Assembly (NCBI GenBank): GCA_013373205.1
Contig: JABXIG010000003.1
Location: 1,219,853 to 1,283,852, forward strand
Reading direction: 5' to 3'
DNA length: 64,000 bases
From: Methylocystaceae bacterium
Lineage (GTDB): Bacteria; Pseudomonadota; Alphaproteobacteria; Rhodospirillales; Terasakiellaceae
Notes under the pieces: model-generated
What the model was told of the DNA's origin: nothing
The model's input: the letters and a program-made list of their open reading frames with translations, nothing else
The model's database searches: none
Made by a program: the position numbers and the translations under genes
Shown here: in pieces, positions 17,047 to 24,665 of the stretch
Layout of the letters: every line of letters starts with the position of its first letter
Numbering within the stretch: the stretch's first letter is position 1

Positions 17047-18621
17047 ATGAATTTTGCGGACCTCGGTCTTACCGACGAACTCCTCTCTGCTGTCAGTGAT
17101 GCAGGATACGAAACCCCGACCCCTATTCAAGCCCAAGCCATCCCACAGGTATTAATGGGGCGTGACATTCTCGGCTGTGCGCAAACCGGGACAGGTAAGA
17201 CGGCTTCTTTCACCTTGCCGATGATTGATATTCTGGCTTCAGGACGAGCACGGGCACGCATGCCACGATCCTTAATTCTGGCCCCGACCCGTGAACTGGC
17301 GGCACAGGTTGCAGATAACTTCGAAACTTATGGCAAAAACCACAAACTGACTATGGCACTGCTGATTGGCGGGACCTCTATGGGCGATCAAATGAAGATC
17401 ATTGATCGCGGCGTTGATGTTCTGATCGCAACCCCGGGACGCCTGCTTGACCTGTTTGAGCGTGGCAGCCTGATTTTGCGTGATGTGAAAATTCTGGTGA
17501 TCGATGAAGCCGACCGCATGATGGACATGGGCTTTATCCCGGATGTGGAAAAAATCGTTTCCCTGATCCCGCAAATTCGCCAGACTCTGTTTTTCTCCGC
17601 CACCATGGCCCCGGAAATTAAAAAGCTTGCAGACAAGTTTTTGATGAACCCGAAAGAAATAACTGTTACGCGTCCGGCCACAACAGCCGATACAGTGCGC
17701 CAAGGAGTTTTACAGGTTAATTGCAAGCCCCATGATGGCAAAACAAAACGCACTGCTCTTCGTGCACTCATCAACAGCGAAGAGGTCAAAAACGCGATCG
17801 TTTTCTGTAACCGCAAACGCGATGTAGGGATTGTTTGTCGATCACTGAACAAACATGGTTTCAACGCAGGTCAGATGCATGGCGACATGGCACAATCTGC
17901 ACGCATGGAAACGCTGGAAAAATTCAAAAACGACGAAATTACCTTCCTCGTTTGTAGTGATGTTGCCGCCCGCGGTCTGGATGTTCCTGCCCTTAGCCAC
18001 GTGTTTAACTATGACCTGCCAAGCCATGCTGATGATTATGTCCACCGGATCGGGCGCACAGGTCGTGCTGGTAAAAAAGGAACCGCACTTAGCCTGTCCA
18101 CACCCGCAGATAAAAAATATCTAGGCGCAATCGTCAAGCTAATTGGCGGCCAAATTCCAGCCATTGAGCTTGAGGTCGAACCTACAGAACAAGAACGCCC
18201 GCGTGAAGATAAACGCGAAGACAGAAACGAGCGAAACCAGAAACGTGGCCGCGCCAACAATAATAACAACAACAATAATCGCCGTAACAAACGCGATGCC
18301 AGCGATAAAGTTCAGGTTCAGGAAGAACCGGAAAATGGCGCCGTTATTGGCATGGGTGCCCATACACCTGCTTTCTTGCTGCGTCCCATAACATGGGAAG
18401 AAGAAAAGGCTGCAGCTAAGCCGAAAAAAGCACCTGCCAAGAAAAGAACTACGACCCGCAAGAAAAAAGTAGAGACTGTGGCAAAAACCGAGGATGAAAC
18501 CAAAGCAGCGGAAAAGCCAAAGGCACCGCGCAAGCGTCGGGCACCGAGGAAAAAAGTAGAAGAAAAACCCGCTGAAACGGTCGTGGAAATTGCTATTGAA
18601 GAAGGCCCTGTGGAAGAATAA
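17047..18621 (+). CDS. rhlE: DEAD-box RNA helicase RhlE
   Basis: The 524-residue protein has all helicase motifs in order: Q motif (TPIQAQAIP), Walker A (AQTGTGKT), PTRELA, DEAD (VIDEADRMM), SAT, and HRIGRTGR. The core spans about 1-375. The C-terminal 150 residues are low complexity: a basic stretch with a run of eight Asn, then a Lys/Ala/Pro-rich tail that should bind RNA. RhlE-type helicases remodel ribosome precursors and RNA-degradation complexes, often in the cold. The Asn run (AAC/AAT repeats near 18260) could vary in length. Confidence 0.96.
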   Translation: MNFADLGLTDELLSAVSDAGYETPTPIQAQAIPQVLMGRDILGCAQTGTGKTASFTLPMIDILASGRARARMPRSLILAPTRELAAQVADNFETYGKNHKLTMALLIGGTSMGDQMKIIDRGVDVLIATPGRLLDLFERGSLILRDVKILVIDEADRMMDMGFIPDVEKIVSLIPQIRQTLFFSATMAPEIKKLADKFLMNPKEITVTRPATTADTVRQGVLQVNCKPHDGKTKRTALRALINSEEVKNAIVFCNRKRDVGIVCRSLNKHGFNAGQMHGDMAQSARMETLEKFKNDEITFLVCSDVAARGLDVPALSHVFNYDLPSHADDYVHRIGRTGRAGKKGTALSLSTPADKKYLGAIVKLIGGQIPAIELEVEPTEQERPREDKREDRNERNQKRGRANNNNNNNNRRNKRDASDKVQVQEEPENGAVIGMGAHTPAFLLRPITWEEEKAAAKPKKAPAKKRTTTRKKKVETVAKTEDETKAAEKPKAPRKRRAPRKKVEEKPAETVVEIAIEEGPVEE

Positions 18622-18634
18622 TTCCTTCCGTACT

Positions 18635-18701
18635 GTCATCCCCGCAAAGGCGGGGATCAAGCAAATTATCTAAGCTTAATTCCCGCTTTCGCGGGGATGA
18701 C
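18635..18701. repeat. REP-like pair of GC-rich hairpins between rhlE and the decarboxylase
   Basis: Two hairpins, ATCCCCGC-AAAG-GCGGGGAT (18638-18657) and ATTCCCGC-TTTC-GCGGGGAT (18679-18698), lie within an outer perfect 11-bp inverted repeat (GTCATCCCCGC at 18635, GCGGGGATGAC ending at 18701). The two neighbouring genes converge here, so the element can stop transcription from both sides. The sequence resembles the REP/BIME elements spread through many proteobacterial genomes. Confidence 0.75.
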
Positions 18702-18715
18702 GTATAAACTTACAT

Positions 18716-19852
18716 TCACACAAAATATTCAGATGGCGGGGCAAAACCGTTAAAGCCTTGTGATGCGTACATAGTTGTATAAGCCCCGGCAGACAAGATC
18801 TGCACCTTATCTCCTGCTTTCAACGCCAATGGCAATTGATAAAGCGTACGTTCATAAAGCGTATCGCAGCTGTCACAGGTTGGTCCTGCCACAATGACAG
18901 GGCCCATTTCATCTTCGCCATATGGGGTAATCATTTTATAGACGATGGATTCATCAATCGTTTCGGCCAAACCGCCAAATTTTCCCACATCCAGATATAC
19001 CCAGCGGACTTCCTCACCGAAATCCTTGATCGCAACACAGACGACTTCAGTTTGTAAAACACCAGCTTCTGCGACAATAAAACGCCCCGGTTCCATAAAA
19101 ATTTCTGGCCAGTGGTTGCCAAAATTGCTTTTGAAATGTTCTTTAATAAAGTCGATAAAGTCGGACAGGCATGGAATGTCATCTTGATAGTGCGCAGGTA
19201 ATCCGCCACCTATATTCACCATTTCCAACTTGATCCCGACTTCACGCAAGGCATCAAACAAAACGGAACAATCGCTAATGGCTTTGCCCCAGTGTGCCGG
19301 GTCAAGTTGTTGTGAACCAACATGGAAAGACAAACCGTATGGCACCAGACCTTTGGCTTTGGCCTGCATCAACAAATCATGTGCCATGGATGATGAACAG
19401 CCGAATTTACGAGACAGCGGCCAGCTTGCCCCAGCCCCATGTCGGTTAACCAGAATGCGGCAATAAACGCGAGCCCCTGGTGCAACTTCGGCAATTTTTT
19501 CCAACTCTTCGATACAGTCAAAAACAAACAGCGTCACACCCATATCAAAGGCTTTTTTGATATCGCTTTTTTTCTTTAACGTGTTGCCAAACGAAATGCG
19601 CTTAGGGTCAACACCCACACTTAAGCATTCTTGAATCTCGCCAATACTCGCGGCATCAAAGCTAGAGCCCAGTTTATTCAGACGTTCCAGAATCGGACGA
19701 GCTGGATTGGCCTTCATCGCATAATAAATTTTGGCCTCGTCAAACGAGGAATGCAACTGTGTATAGCGGTCCTCGACCACATCCAGATCAACGACCAAAA
19801 ACGGTGAATCTTGTTCAGCTTCTTTCAAGAATGCAGAAATTTTAGGTGTCAT
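18716..19852 (-). CDS. Ornithine/lysine decarboxylase, type III PLP fold
   Basis: This 378-residue alanine-racemase-fold decarboxylase binds PLP through Lys47 (YYAMKANP). It has the FHVGSQ and NIGGGLP cofactor motifs, MEPGR, and the subunit-crossing catalytic Cys in GPTCDSCDTLYE. It should decarboxylate ornithine to putrescine, lysine to cadaverine, or both, for polyamine synthesis. The start at 19852 is preferred for GGAAAGG just upstream; ATG-19879 has no such site. A MocR regulator gene lies 77 bp further upstream on the same strand. Confidence 0.93.
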   Translation of the reverse strand: MTPKISAFLKEAEQDSPFLVVDLDVVEDRYTQLHSSFDEAKIYYAMKANPARPILERLNKLGSSFDAASIGEIQECLSVGVDPKRISFGNTLKKKSDIKKAFDMGVTLFVFDCIEELEKIAEVAPGARVYCRILVNRHGAGASWPLSRKFGCSSSMAHDLLMQAKAKGLVPYGLSFHVGSQQLDPAHWGKAISDCSVLFDALREVGIKLEMVNIGGGLPAHYQDDIPCLSDFIDFIKEHFKSNFGNHWPEIFMEPGRFIVAEAGVLQTEVVCVAIKDFGEEVRWVYLDVGKFGGLAETIDESIVYKMITPYGEDEMGPVIVAGPTCDSCDTLYERTLYQLPLALKAGDKVQILSAGAYTTMYASQGFNGFAPPSEYFV

Positions 19853-19929
19853 CGCCAGAGCCTTTCCAAAAGCAGGCATAAAAAAAGTCAGCGCTGTATA
19901 AGGCTTTTTTTTATAAATGGAAGTGGTTT

Positions 19930-21393
19930 TTACAGGTTTAAGTATTTTTTTACAATGACCAATGCTTTAACCAGTTCTTCTTCATCATATCCGGCAAACC
20001 CCATGACCAAGCCAAACTTCTTTTTTTCCCTTTTATAAAAAGGACTTAAGGGGCGAACTATCACTCCGTTTTCAGCTAGTTTTTGCGCGAAAGTCACGTC
20101 ATTTCTTTGTTGCTTAAAAAGCACACAAATATGCAACCCTCCGTCCGAGGGCATGACGTATAGGTCATCATTTAAATCTCGTGAGATCCAGTCGACTAAA
20201 AAGGCACGGCGGGTTTGATATAGTTTCTTCATTCGCCTTAAATGACTATGAAAATACCCTTCTTCGAAAAAATCAGCCAAGGCCGCCTGATGGACGATGG
20301 AAGCATGTCCATCCATAAAGGATTTAGCCGCTTCAAAGGTTGGAACCAGTTGTTTGGGGGCAACGATAAACCCCAAACGCAAAGCAGGGAACAAGATACG
20401 ACTGAAGGTACCGACATAAATCACCCGACCATCGCCATCCACACTTTGTAGCGATGATAAAGGCGGACCGTCAAAGCGAAAATCACAATCGAAATCGTCT
20501 TCAACCACCCAGGCTTCATGGGCGCGCGCTGTCTTTAAAAGCTCCATACGGCGTGCCAAAGACAGACTAACACCCAAGGGATAGTTTCTGGATGGAGTAA
20601 CAAGAAAGCTTTTAATCTTGTGATCTTGCTCCAATCCCTCAAGGCAAATCCCTTCATCATCAATGGGCAAGGTTAATTGCCTCACCCCGGCCCCGCTCAA
20701 TACACCTGAAATGCCTGGAAATGAGGGATCGTCCGTAACAATCACATCACCCTCTTCCCACAAAACACGGGCGATTATATCAAGCCCCTGTTGCGCCCCT
20801 GATGTAATAATGATCTGATCGGGGTCACACTGCCCCCCGCGGCTGGCTTGAAGGTGGCGTGCGATATGTTGACGCAAAAGATCATATCCTTTCACATCTT
20901 CCGCCATCGCCAAACTTGGTCCGCTTAATCGCCAACGCCGTGACAAAAGTCGCGCCCAGATATCAAAAGGAAAGCGATCAAGGGCAGGTTTACCGGGGGC
21001 AAAAGCCTTTGCGTTTAAACCGACTTTTTTACTTCGGTGAACATTCAGCCATTCTGTTGCCCGATGGCTGATCGCAGGTGTTTTAGCATCCTGTTCCTGT
21101 ATTAAACGCGCATTTTTCAAAACGGTTTCATCCAGGCCAGAACTCACAAAAGTACCAGCACCGGGACGACTTTCCAAAAGGCCATCACTTACGAGCATCT
21201 CTATCGCCTGATTAACCGTATTGCGAGATATGCTTAGTGCAACAGCCAGTTTTCTGGATGCAGGTATAATCGATCCAGCAACAACTTCCCCGCTGTGAAT
21301 ACATTCGCGCAAATATTGATATAGGGATTTATAAACCGGCCGGGTGGCTGTTGGTTTCCAGTCATGAATGAGACGGCTGAGAAGAATACCCAA
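19930..21393 (-). CDS. MocR/PdxR-family regulator (GntR HTH fused to aminotransferase-like domain)
   Basis: The 487-residue protein has an N-terminal GntR winged helix (about 15-85, ASRKLAVALSISRNTVNQAIEMLVSDGLLESRPGAGTFV) joined to a class I aminotransferase-like domain. PLP contacts such as SGAQQGLD and EDDFDCDFR are visible. The position normally holding the Schiff-base lysine (GTFSK) reads GTFSR, from codon CGT, so covalent PLP binding may be lost. MocR proteins usually activate PLP or amine-metabolism genes. The divergent flavin-binding protein gene is the obvious target, with an inverted-repeat operator between them. Confidence 0.94.
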   Translation of the reverse strand: MGILLSRLIHDWKPTATRPVYKSLYQYLRECIHSGEVVAGSIIPASRKLAVALSISRNTVNQAIEMLVSDGLLESRPGAGTFVSSGLDETVLKNARLIQEQDAKTPAISHRATEWLNVHRSKKVGLNAKAFAPGKPALDRFPFDIWARLLSRRWRLSGPSLAMAEDVKGYDLLRQHIARHLQASRGGQCDPDQIIITSGAQQGLDIIARVLWEEGDVIVTDDPSFPGISGVLSGAGVRQLTLPIDDEGICLEGLEQDHKIKSFLVTPSRNYPLGVSLSLARRMELLKTARAHEAWVVEDDFDCDFRFDGPPLSSLQSVDGDGRVIYVGTFSRILFPALRLGFIVAPKQLVPTFEAAKSFMDGHASIVHQAALADFFEEGYFHSHLRRMKKLYQTRRAFLVDWISRDLNDDLYVMPSDGGLHICVLFKQQRNDVTFAQKLAENGVIVRPLSPFYKREKKKFGLVMGFAGYDEEELVKALVIVKKYLNL

Positions 21394-21415
21394 ATTGGAC
21401 CTAATAATATTTAAA

Positions 21416-21441
21416 TATTGGAACTTAATTTAGAACCAATA
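21416..21441. promoter_or_regulatory. Inverted-repeat operator between the MocR gene and the flavin-binding protein gene
   Basis: TATTGG at 21416-21421 and CCAATA at 21436-21441 form a dyad with a 14-bp centre, which itself holds a GGAAC/GAACC half-symmetry. It lies in the 84-bp divergent gap. MocR regulators bind paired sites in exactly this setting, so this is the likely autoregulatory and target operator. Confidence 0.5.
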
Positions 21442-21477
21442 TTAAGCCATGTTCCTTTCATCGAAAAGGAGAAAATC

Positions 21478-22107
21478 ATGACCACCTACCCCATCACCCC
21501 CAGAACAAAAGTGAAAAGAGGCCAGCAACGTGCTAGTTATGATGTTGAGCTTGTTCATAACATTTTAGATGAAGCTTATATCTGTCATGTCGGTGCCAAA
21601 ATGGCGGACCGCCCCATGGTTCAGCCAACAGTTCACTGGCGTGTCGAAGACAAGCTATATATCCATGGTTCCAGCAAAAACGGTTTATTTCAAACGTTAC
21701 TCGCAGGCGAAGAAGCCTGCATTACAGTGACCATTCTTGATGGATTGGTCATGGCGCGTTCCAGCTTCCACCATTCCGCCAATTACCGCTGTGTCATGAT
21801 TTTTGCAAAAGCCACCAAGATAGAAGAAGAAAGCGAAAAACTTCGGCTCCTTGATCTGATGATGGAAAAAATCACACCTGATCGCCTTAAGGACGTTCGA
21901 GGCCCCAATCCACAAGAACTAAAAGCGACAACTGTGCTGGCCTTTGACTTAAAGGAAGTTTCTGCCAAAGTCCGCACAGGCCCCCCTGTGGACGACGATG
22001 AAGATTACGCCCTCCCCGTTTGGGCAGGGGTGATCCCGGTAGATCAAAAACTTGGAAAACCAGTTGACGATCCGCGTTGGGTGGAAGATCATGGCAGAAA
22101 AGATTAG
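21478..22107 (+). CDS. Pyridoxamine 5'-phosphate oxidase-family flavin-binding protein
   Basis: The 209-residue protein belongs to the split-barrel FMN-binding group (PNPOx-like, nitroimidazole-resistance type). Conserved parts include YICHVGAKMADRPMVQPTVHW, LYIHGSSKNGLF, and the SSFHHSANYRCVMIFAKA segment. It lacks the substrate residues of true PdxH as far as can be judged, so it is more likely an FMN or F420-type reductase or a heme/flavin reductase. ATG-21478 has an AAAGGAGA site; an upstream in-frame extension is rejected. It is divergent from the MocR gene and 9 bp before a small Cys-rich ORF. Confidence 0.9.
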   Translation: MTTYPITPRTKVKRGQQRASYDVELVHNILDEAYICHVGAKMADRPMVQPTVHWRVEDKLYIHGSSKNGLFQTLLAGEEACITVTILDGLVMARSSFHHSANYRCVMIFAKATKIEEESEKLRLLDLMMEKITPDRLKDVRGPNPQELKATTVLAFDLKEVSAKVRTGPPVDDDEDYALPVWAGVIPVDQKLGKPVDDPRWVEDHGRKD

Positions 22108-22116
22108 GAGATACTA

Positions 22117-22320
22117 ATGAGTGGTTGGAGCTGCCCCAACGAAGTCAAAGGTAATTGTGAACATGTCCCGGGTCAAAAATGTGATCCGGGCATGAAAGGC
22201 TGTATTTTGTATGGTAAGTTCAGGTTCGCAAATACTGAAAAAAACAGCCCAAGGCGTGAACGTGAACGCCTTGAAGCCATGTCAAAAGATAGCGAAGATT
22301 TAACGAAACATCGTGGCTAA
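22117..22320 (+). CDS. 67-residue Cys-rich small protein
   Basis: The protein has four cysteines spaced C6-x7-C14-x7-C22-x6-C29 in a Gly/Pro/Lys-rich N-terminal half, then a charged, probably helical tail. Such spacing could hold a metal or form two disulfides in a small knuckle. There is no signal peptide, so metal binding in the cytoplasm is more likely. A TTAGGAGA ribosome site and the 9-bp gap mean it is cotranscribed with the flavin-binding protein. I do not recognise a named family. Confidence 0.75.
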   Translation: MSGWSCPNEVKGNCEHVPGQKCDPGMKGCILYGKFRFANTEKNSPRRERERLEAMSKDSEDLTKHRG

Positions 22321-22329
22321 AAAAAGGAT

Positions 22330-23610
22330 TTATGCCGTTACGATTTTGTTTCGACCTGTCTGCTTGGCTTTATAGAGACATTCATCAGCCCGTTTCATGA
22401 CCTCGTCATATTCCATCTCTTCTGTCCATTCAGCCAAACCACCGCTTATGGCCATTTTCAGGATGCCGCCATCAGCCAAAACCATTTCATTCTGTTCAAC
22501 CCGTTCGCGGATACGTTCAGCCAGAATTAAGGCCCCTTCCATATCCGTTTCAGGCAACATCAAGGCAAATTCTTCGCCGCCTAAACGACCAAAGGCGTCG
22601 GTAACACGTAAATTATGCCCAACCAGAGAAACCAGTTCTTTCAAAGCATCATCGCCGATATCATGACCATATGTATCATTAATGACTTTAAAGTGGTCAA
22701 TATCGATCATCAGCATACAGATCGGATGTTTATTACGGTTAGCCCGTTGGCGTTCAAAATCGGCGCGTTCAATGAAGGCACGGCGATTTAAAAGGCCTGT
22801 CAAATAATCTGTTGTTGCAGCTTTTTCCAGCGCCAGTTCCATTTCTTTGCGTTCAGAGATATCGCTAAAGGTTACAAAAAACACTTCTTCACTGGACAGC
22901 TTCAACGGTGTTGCAGAAAACAAAGTTGTAAAACAATCACCTGATCGGGTTTTTAATTCAATTTCCTGATTGGCAATCAGCCCATTGCGTCGAACGGTTT
23001 CCACTAATTGTGAACGAATTTCCGGTTTAGAATAAAAATCAATCGCCTTGTGAAGATGGATGTCTTCTTCAGCGACATCCAGCGCACTTAAGGCTTTTTC
23101 ATTCATTTCCAGAATTTGACCAGTTTTCTGCTTTGAAATTATATAGGGAACAGGAATGGCTGCCAAAATCTTTTGCATCCGGTCTTTTTCTTCTTCTGCG
23201 TTATGTTTGAGTTTTTGAAGCATGAGCTGGTTTCCCACACGCGCCAGCACTTCAGGCATCTGTAAGGGTCGTGGGATATAATCTGCCGCCCCGACCTTAA
23301 AACCTTCAACTTTACCTTCAATGGTATCCGTTGCCGTAATGAAGATAACCGGAATATCTTCTGTTTTTCCCTGTGCTTTCAGGCGGCGACAGACTTCAAA
23401 CCCATCCATGTTAGGCATCTGCACATCTAAAAGGATCAAATCCAGCTCATTTACAAGAGCATGTTCCAGCGCTTCTGCCCCATCCGAAGCCGTCAGCGTT
23501 TCATATCCGTTGCTTTCCAGAACCTTTTGTAAGACCTTCTGATTAACCGCATTGTCATCAACAATCAGGATCGTACTATTTCCAATACTTTTCTCTAGAT
23601 TCCAATGCAT
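22330..23610 (-). CDS. Response-regulator diguanylate cyclase (REC-PAS-GGDEF)
   Basis: The 426-residue protein has a receiver (about 12-130, acceptor Asp in LDLILLDVQMPNMDG), a PAS domain (about 145-260), and a GGDEF domain (about 265-426). The active-site motif is GGEEF. An RVTD motif five residues upstream matches the RxxD inhibitory site, so product inhibition by c-di-GMP is expected. It should make c-di-GMP in response to phosphorylation. It is the synthesising counterpart in this window to the HD-GYP hydrolase of the H-NOX operon, though nothing shows they share a signal. No cognate kinase is adjacent. Confidence 0.95.
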   Translation of the reverse strand: MHWNLEKSIGNSTILIVDDNAVNQKVLQKVLESNGYETLTASDGAEALEHALVNELDLILLDVQMPNMDGFEVCRRLKAQGKTEDIPVIFITATDTIEGKVEGFKVGAADYIPRPLQMPEVLARVGNQLMLQKLKHNAEEEKDRMQKILAAIPVPYIISKQKTGQILEMNEKALSALDVAEEDIHLHKAIDFYSKPEIRSQLVETVRRNGLIANQEIELKTRSGDCFTTLFSATPLKLSSEEVFFVTFSDISERKEMELALEKAATTDYLTGLLNRRAFIERADFERQRANRNKHPICMLMIDIDHFKVINDTYGHDIGDDALKELVSLVGHNLRVTDAFGRLGGEEFALMLPETDMEGALILAERIRERVEQNEMVLADGGILKMAISGGLAEWTEEMEYDEVMKRADECLYKAKQTGRNKIVTA

Positions 23611-23754
23611 AAGCCAGCCTTAAAACTTGGGTGAAGATAATATATCATAGGATATATCTATAAACTCAACAAAGAGTTAACTGGCAGCTTCAATTAAAAA
23701 CTAAAGTGTATCGGCTAACTTTTATTGCATTCTTCTAAAGAATACGATTGCATG

Positions 23755-24030
23755 TTATTTTTCAAGTGAAATATCAGGAAAATGTGCATCAACATCGATT
23801 TCTTCGGCCCCATTCATGATGGCTTCCAGACCATCCAGAGCATTGTCGATATTTGCAGCATCTTCTTCTGTAAGAACTTCGCGAGCCGATCCCAAAAAGT
23901 TGAGGACCCAAGTACCTTCCTCTTGCGGGCCGATTAGCATCATATTGACTTCCACCTGACCGTTGCGCCCTTCACATAAGGCCATAAAGCCACGATTTTC
24001 AATAACTTTAACCGGAGTTCCTATGCACAT
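23755..24030 (-). CDS. hypC: Hydrogenase maturation chaperone HypC/HybG
   Basis: This 91-residue protein carries the family's N-terminal MCIGTPVKV. Cys2 is the residue that holds the iron-cyanide/CO unit with HypD and later docks on the large-subunit precursor. The start at 24030 is set by that Cys2 rule; the ATG three codons upstream would bury it. It overlaps the hybD end by 10 bp. The C-terminal acidic tail is slightly longer than usual. As last gene of the hyb operon it is probably dedicated to HybC, like E. coli HybG; hypABDEF are not in this window. Confidence 0.93.
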   Translation of the reverse strand: MCIGTPVKVIENRGFMALCEGRNGQVEVNMMLIGPQEEGTWVLNFLGSAREVLTEEDAANIDNALDGLEAIMNGAEEIDVDAHFPDISLEK

Positions 24031-24563
24031 GGCAAACATCCATTCTGGGCATGTTGCGACCAGAAACCCGCAATCGGTTGATGGCGTTTTTTGAGAGCTA
24101 TACCGCGATTTTCAATTTCATCGACCAGCATATTCAGCATCTTATAAACCCGTTCTTCCGTTTCCGGACTAAGGCCCAGGCTTTCTTCTAACTTATAAGG
24201 CACCATTCCAATGATGGTCACACTTTCTGGTGACTGCCCTTGCAACTGTAAAATTCCCAACAAGTCAGACAGACCCAATTGATGATTTGAAATTTTAGTT
24301 TGGAAAAAGGCCGGGACCTGTTCATCAGCCAGGCGAATAAGTGTGCCTTCCGGGTCACCTGTATTGACAGAATCTGTGACGATCAGATGCTTAACATCAC
24401 GCATAGGCTCCAGCAATTCCGTCCCCGTTGTACCGCCATCCATCACAACCATATCGTCGGGAATGTCATAAAGTCCTTCAAGAGCTTCTACAGCGCGAAC
24501 ACCCACACCTTCATCCTGCATCAAGACATTGCCTAAACCGATTACCAGAATTTCTGTCGTCAT
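24021..24563 (-). CDS. hybD: Hydrogenase maturation endopeptidase HybD
   Basis: The 180-residue protein has the HybD/HyaD motifs: GLGNVLMQDEGVGVRAVE with the Ni-sensing Glu, VVMDGGTTGTELL with the Asp, and SNHQLGLSDLL with the His. It removes the C-terminal peptide of the hydrogenase large subunit after nickel insertion, after the His of DPCIACAIH in HybC. The gene starts one base after the stop of a 28-residue hydrophobic ORF. Its last 20 residues (HAQNGCLPCA) form an unusual Cys-containing tail. Confidence 0.95.
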   Translation of the reverse strand: MTTEILVIGLGNVLMQDEGVGVRAVEALEGLYDIPDDMVVMDGGTTGTELLEPMRDVKHLIVTDSVNTGDPEGTLIRLADEQVPAFFQTKISNHQLGLSDLLGILQLQGQSPESVTIIGMVPYKLEESLGLSPETEERVYKMLNMLVDEIENRGIALKKRHQPIAGFWSQHAQNGCLPCA

Positions 24564-24564
24564 T

Positions 24565-24651
24565 TTAAAACACCTGCAAAATTATCTTTACCATAGCCAT
24601 TGGAAAAAGGGTGCCGAGCACTGCAATGGCAGCAACAGGCCCAGCACCCAT
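24565..24651 (-). CDS. 28-residue hydrophobic peptide between hybC and hybD
   Basis: The 102-bp gap between hybC and hybD holds an ATG ORF on the operon strand that starts 14 bp after the hybC stop and ends one base before the hybD ATG. Its product is one hydrophobic helix, beginning MGAGPVAAIAVLGTL and ending VKIILQVF, with two Lys-bounded sides typical of a single membrane pass. AAGGGC lies about 11 bp upstream. The packing, composition and operon position all suggest a real small membrane protein, possibly a minor hydrogenase subunit or an assembly aid. No homologue is known to me. Confidence 0.6.
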   Translation of the reverse strand: MGAGPVAAIAVLGTLFPMAMVKIILQVF

Positions 24652-24665
24652 TCTGATAAAAGCCC

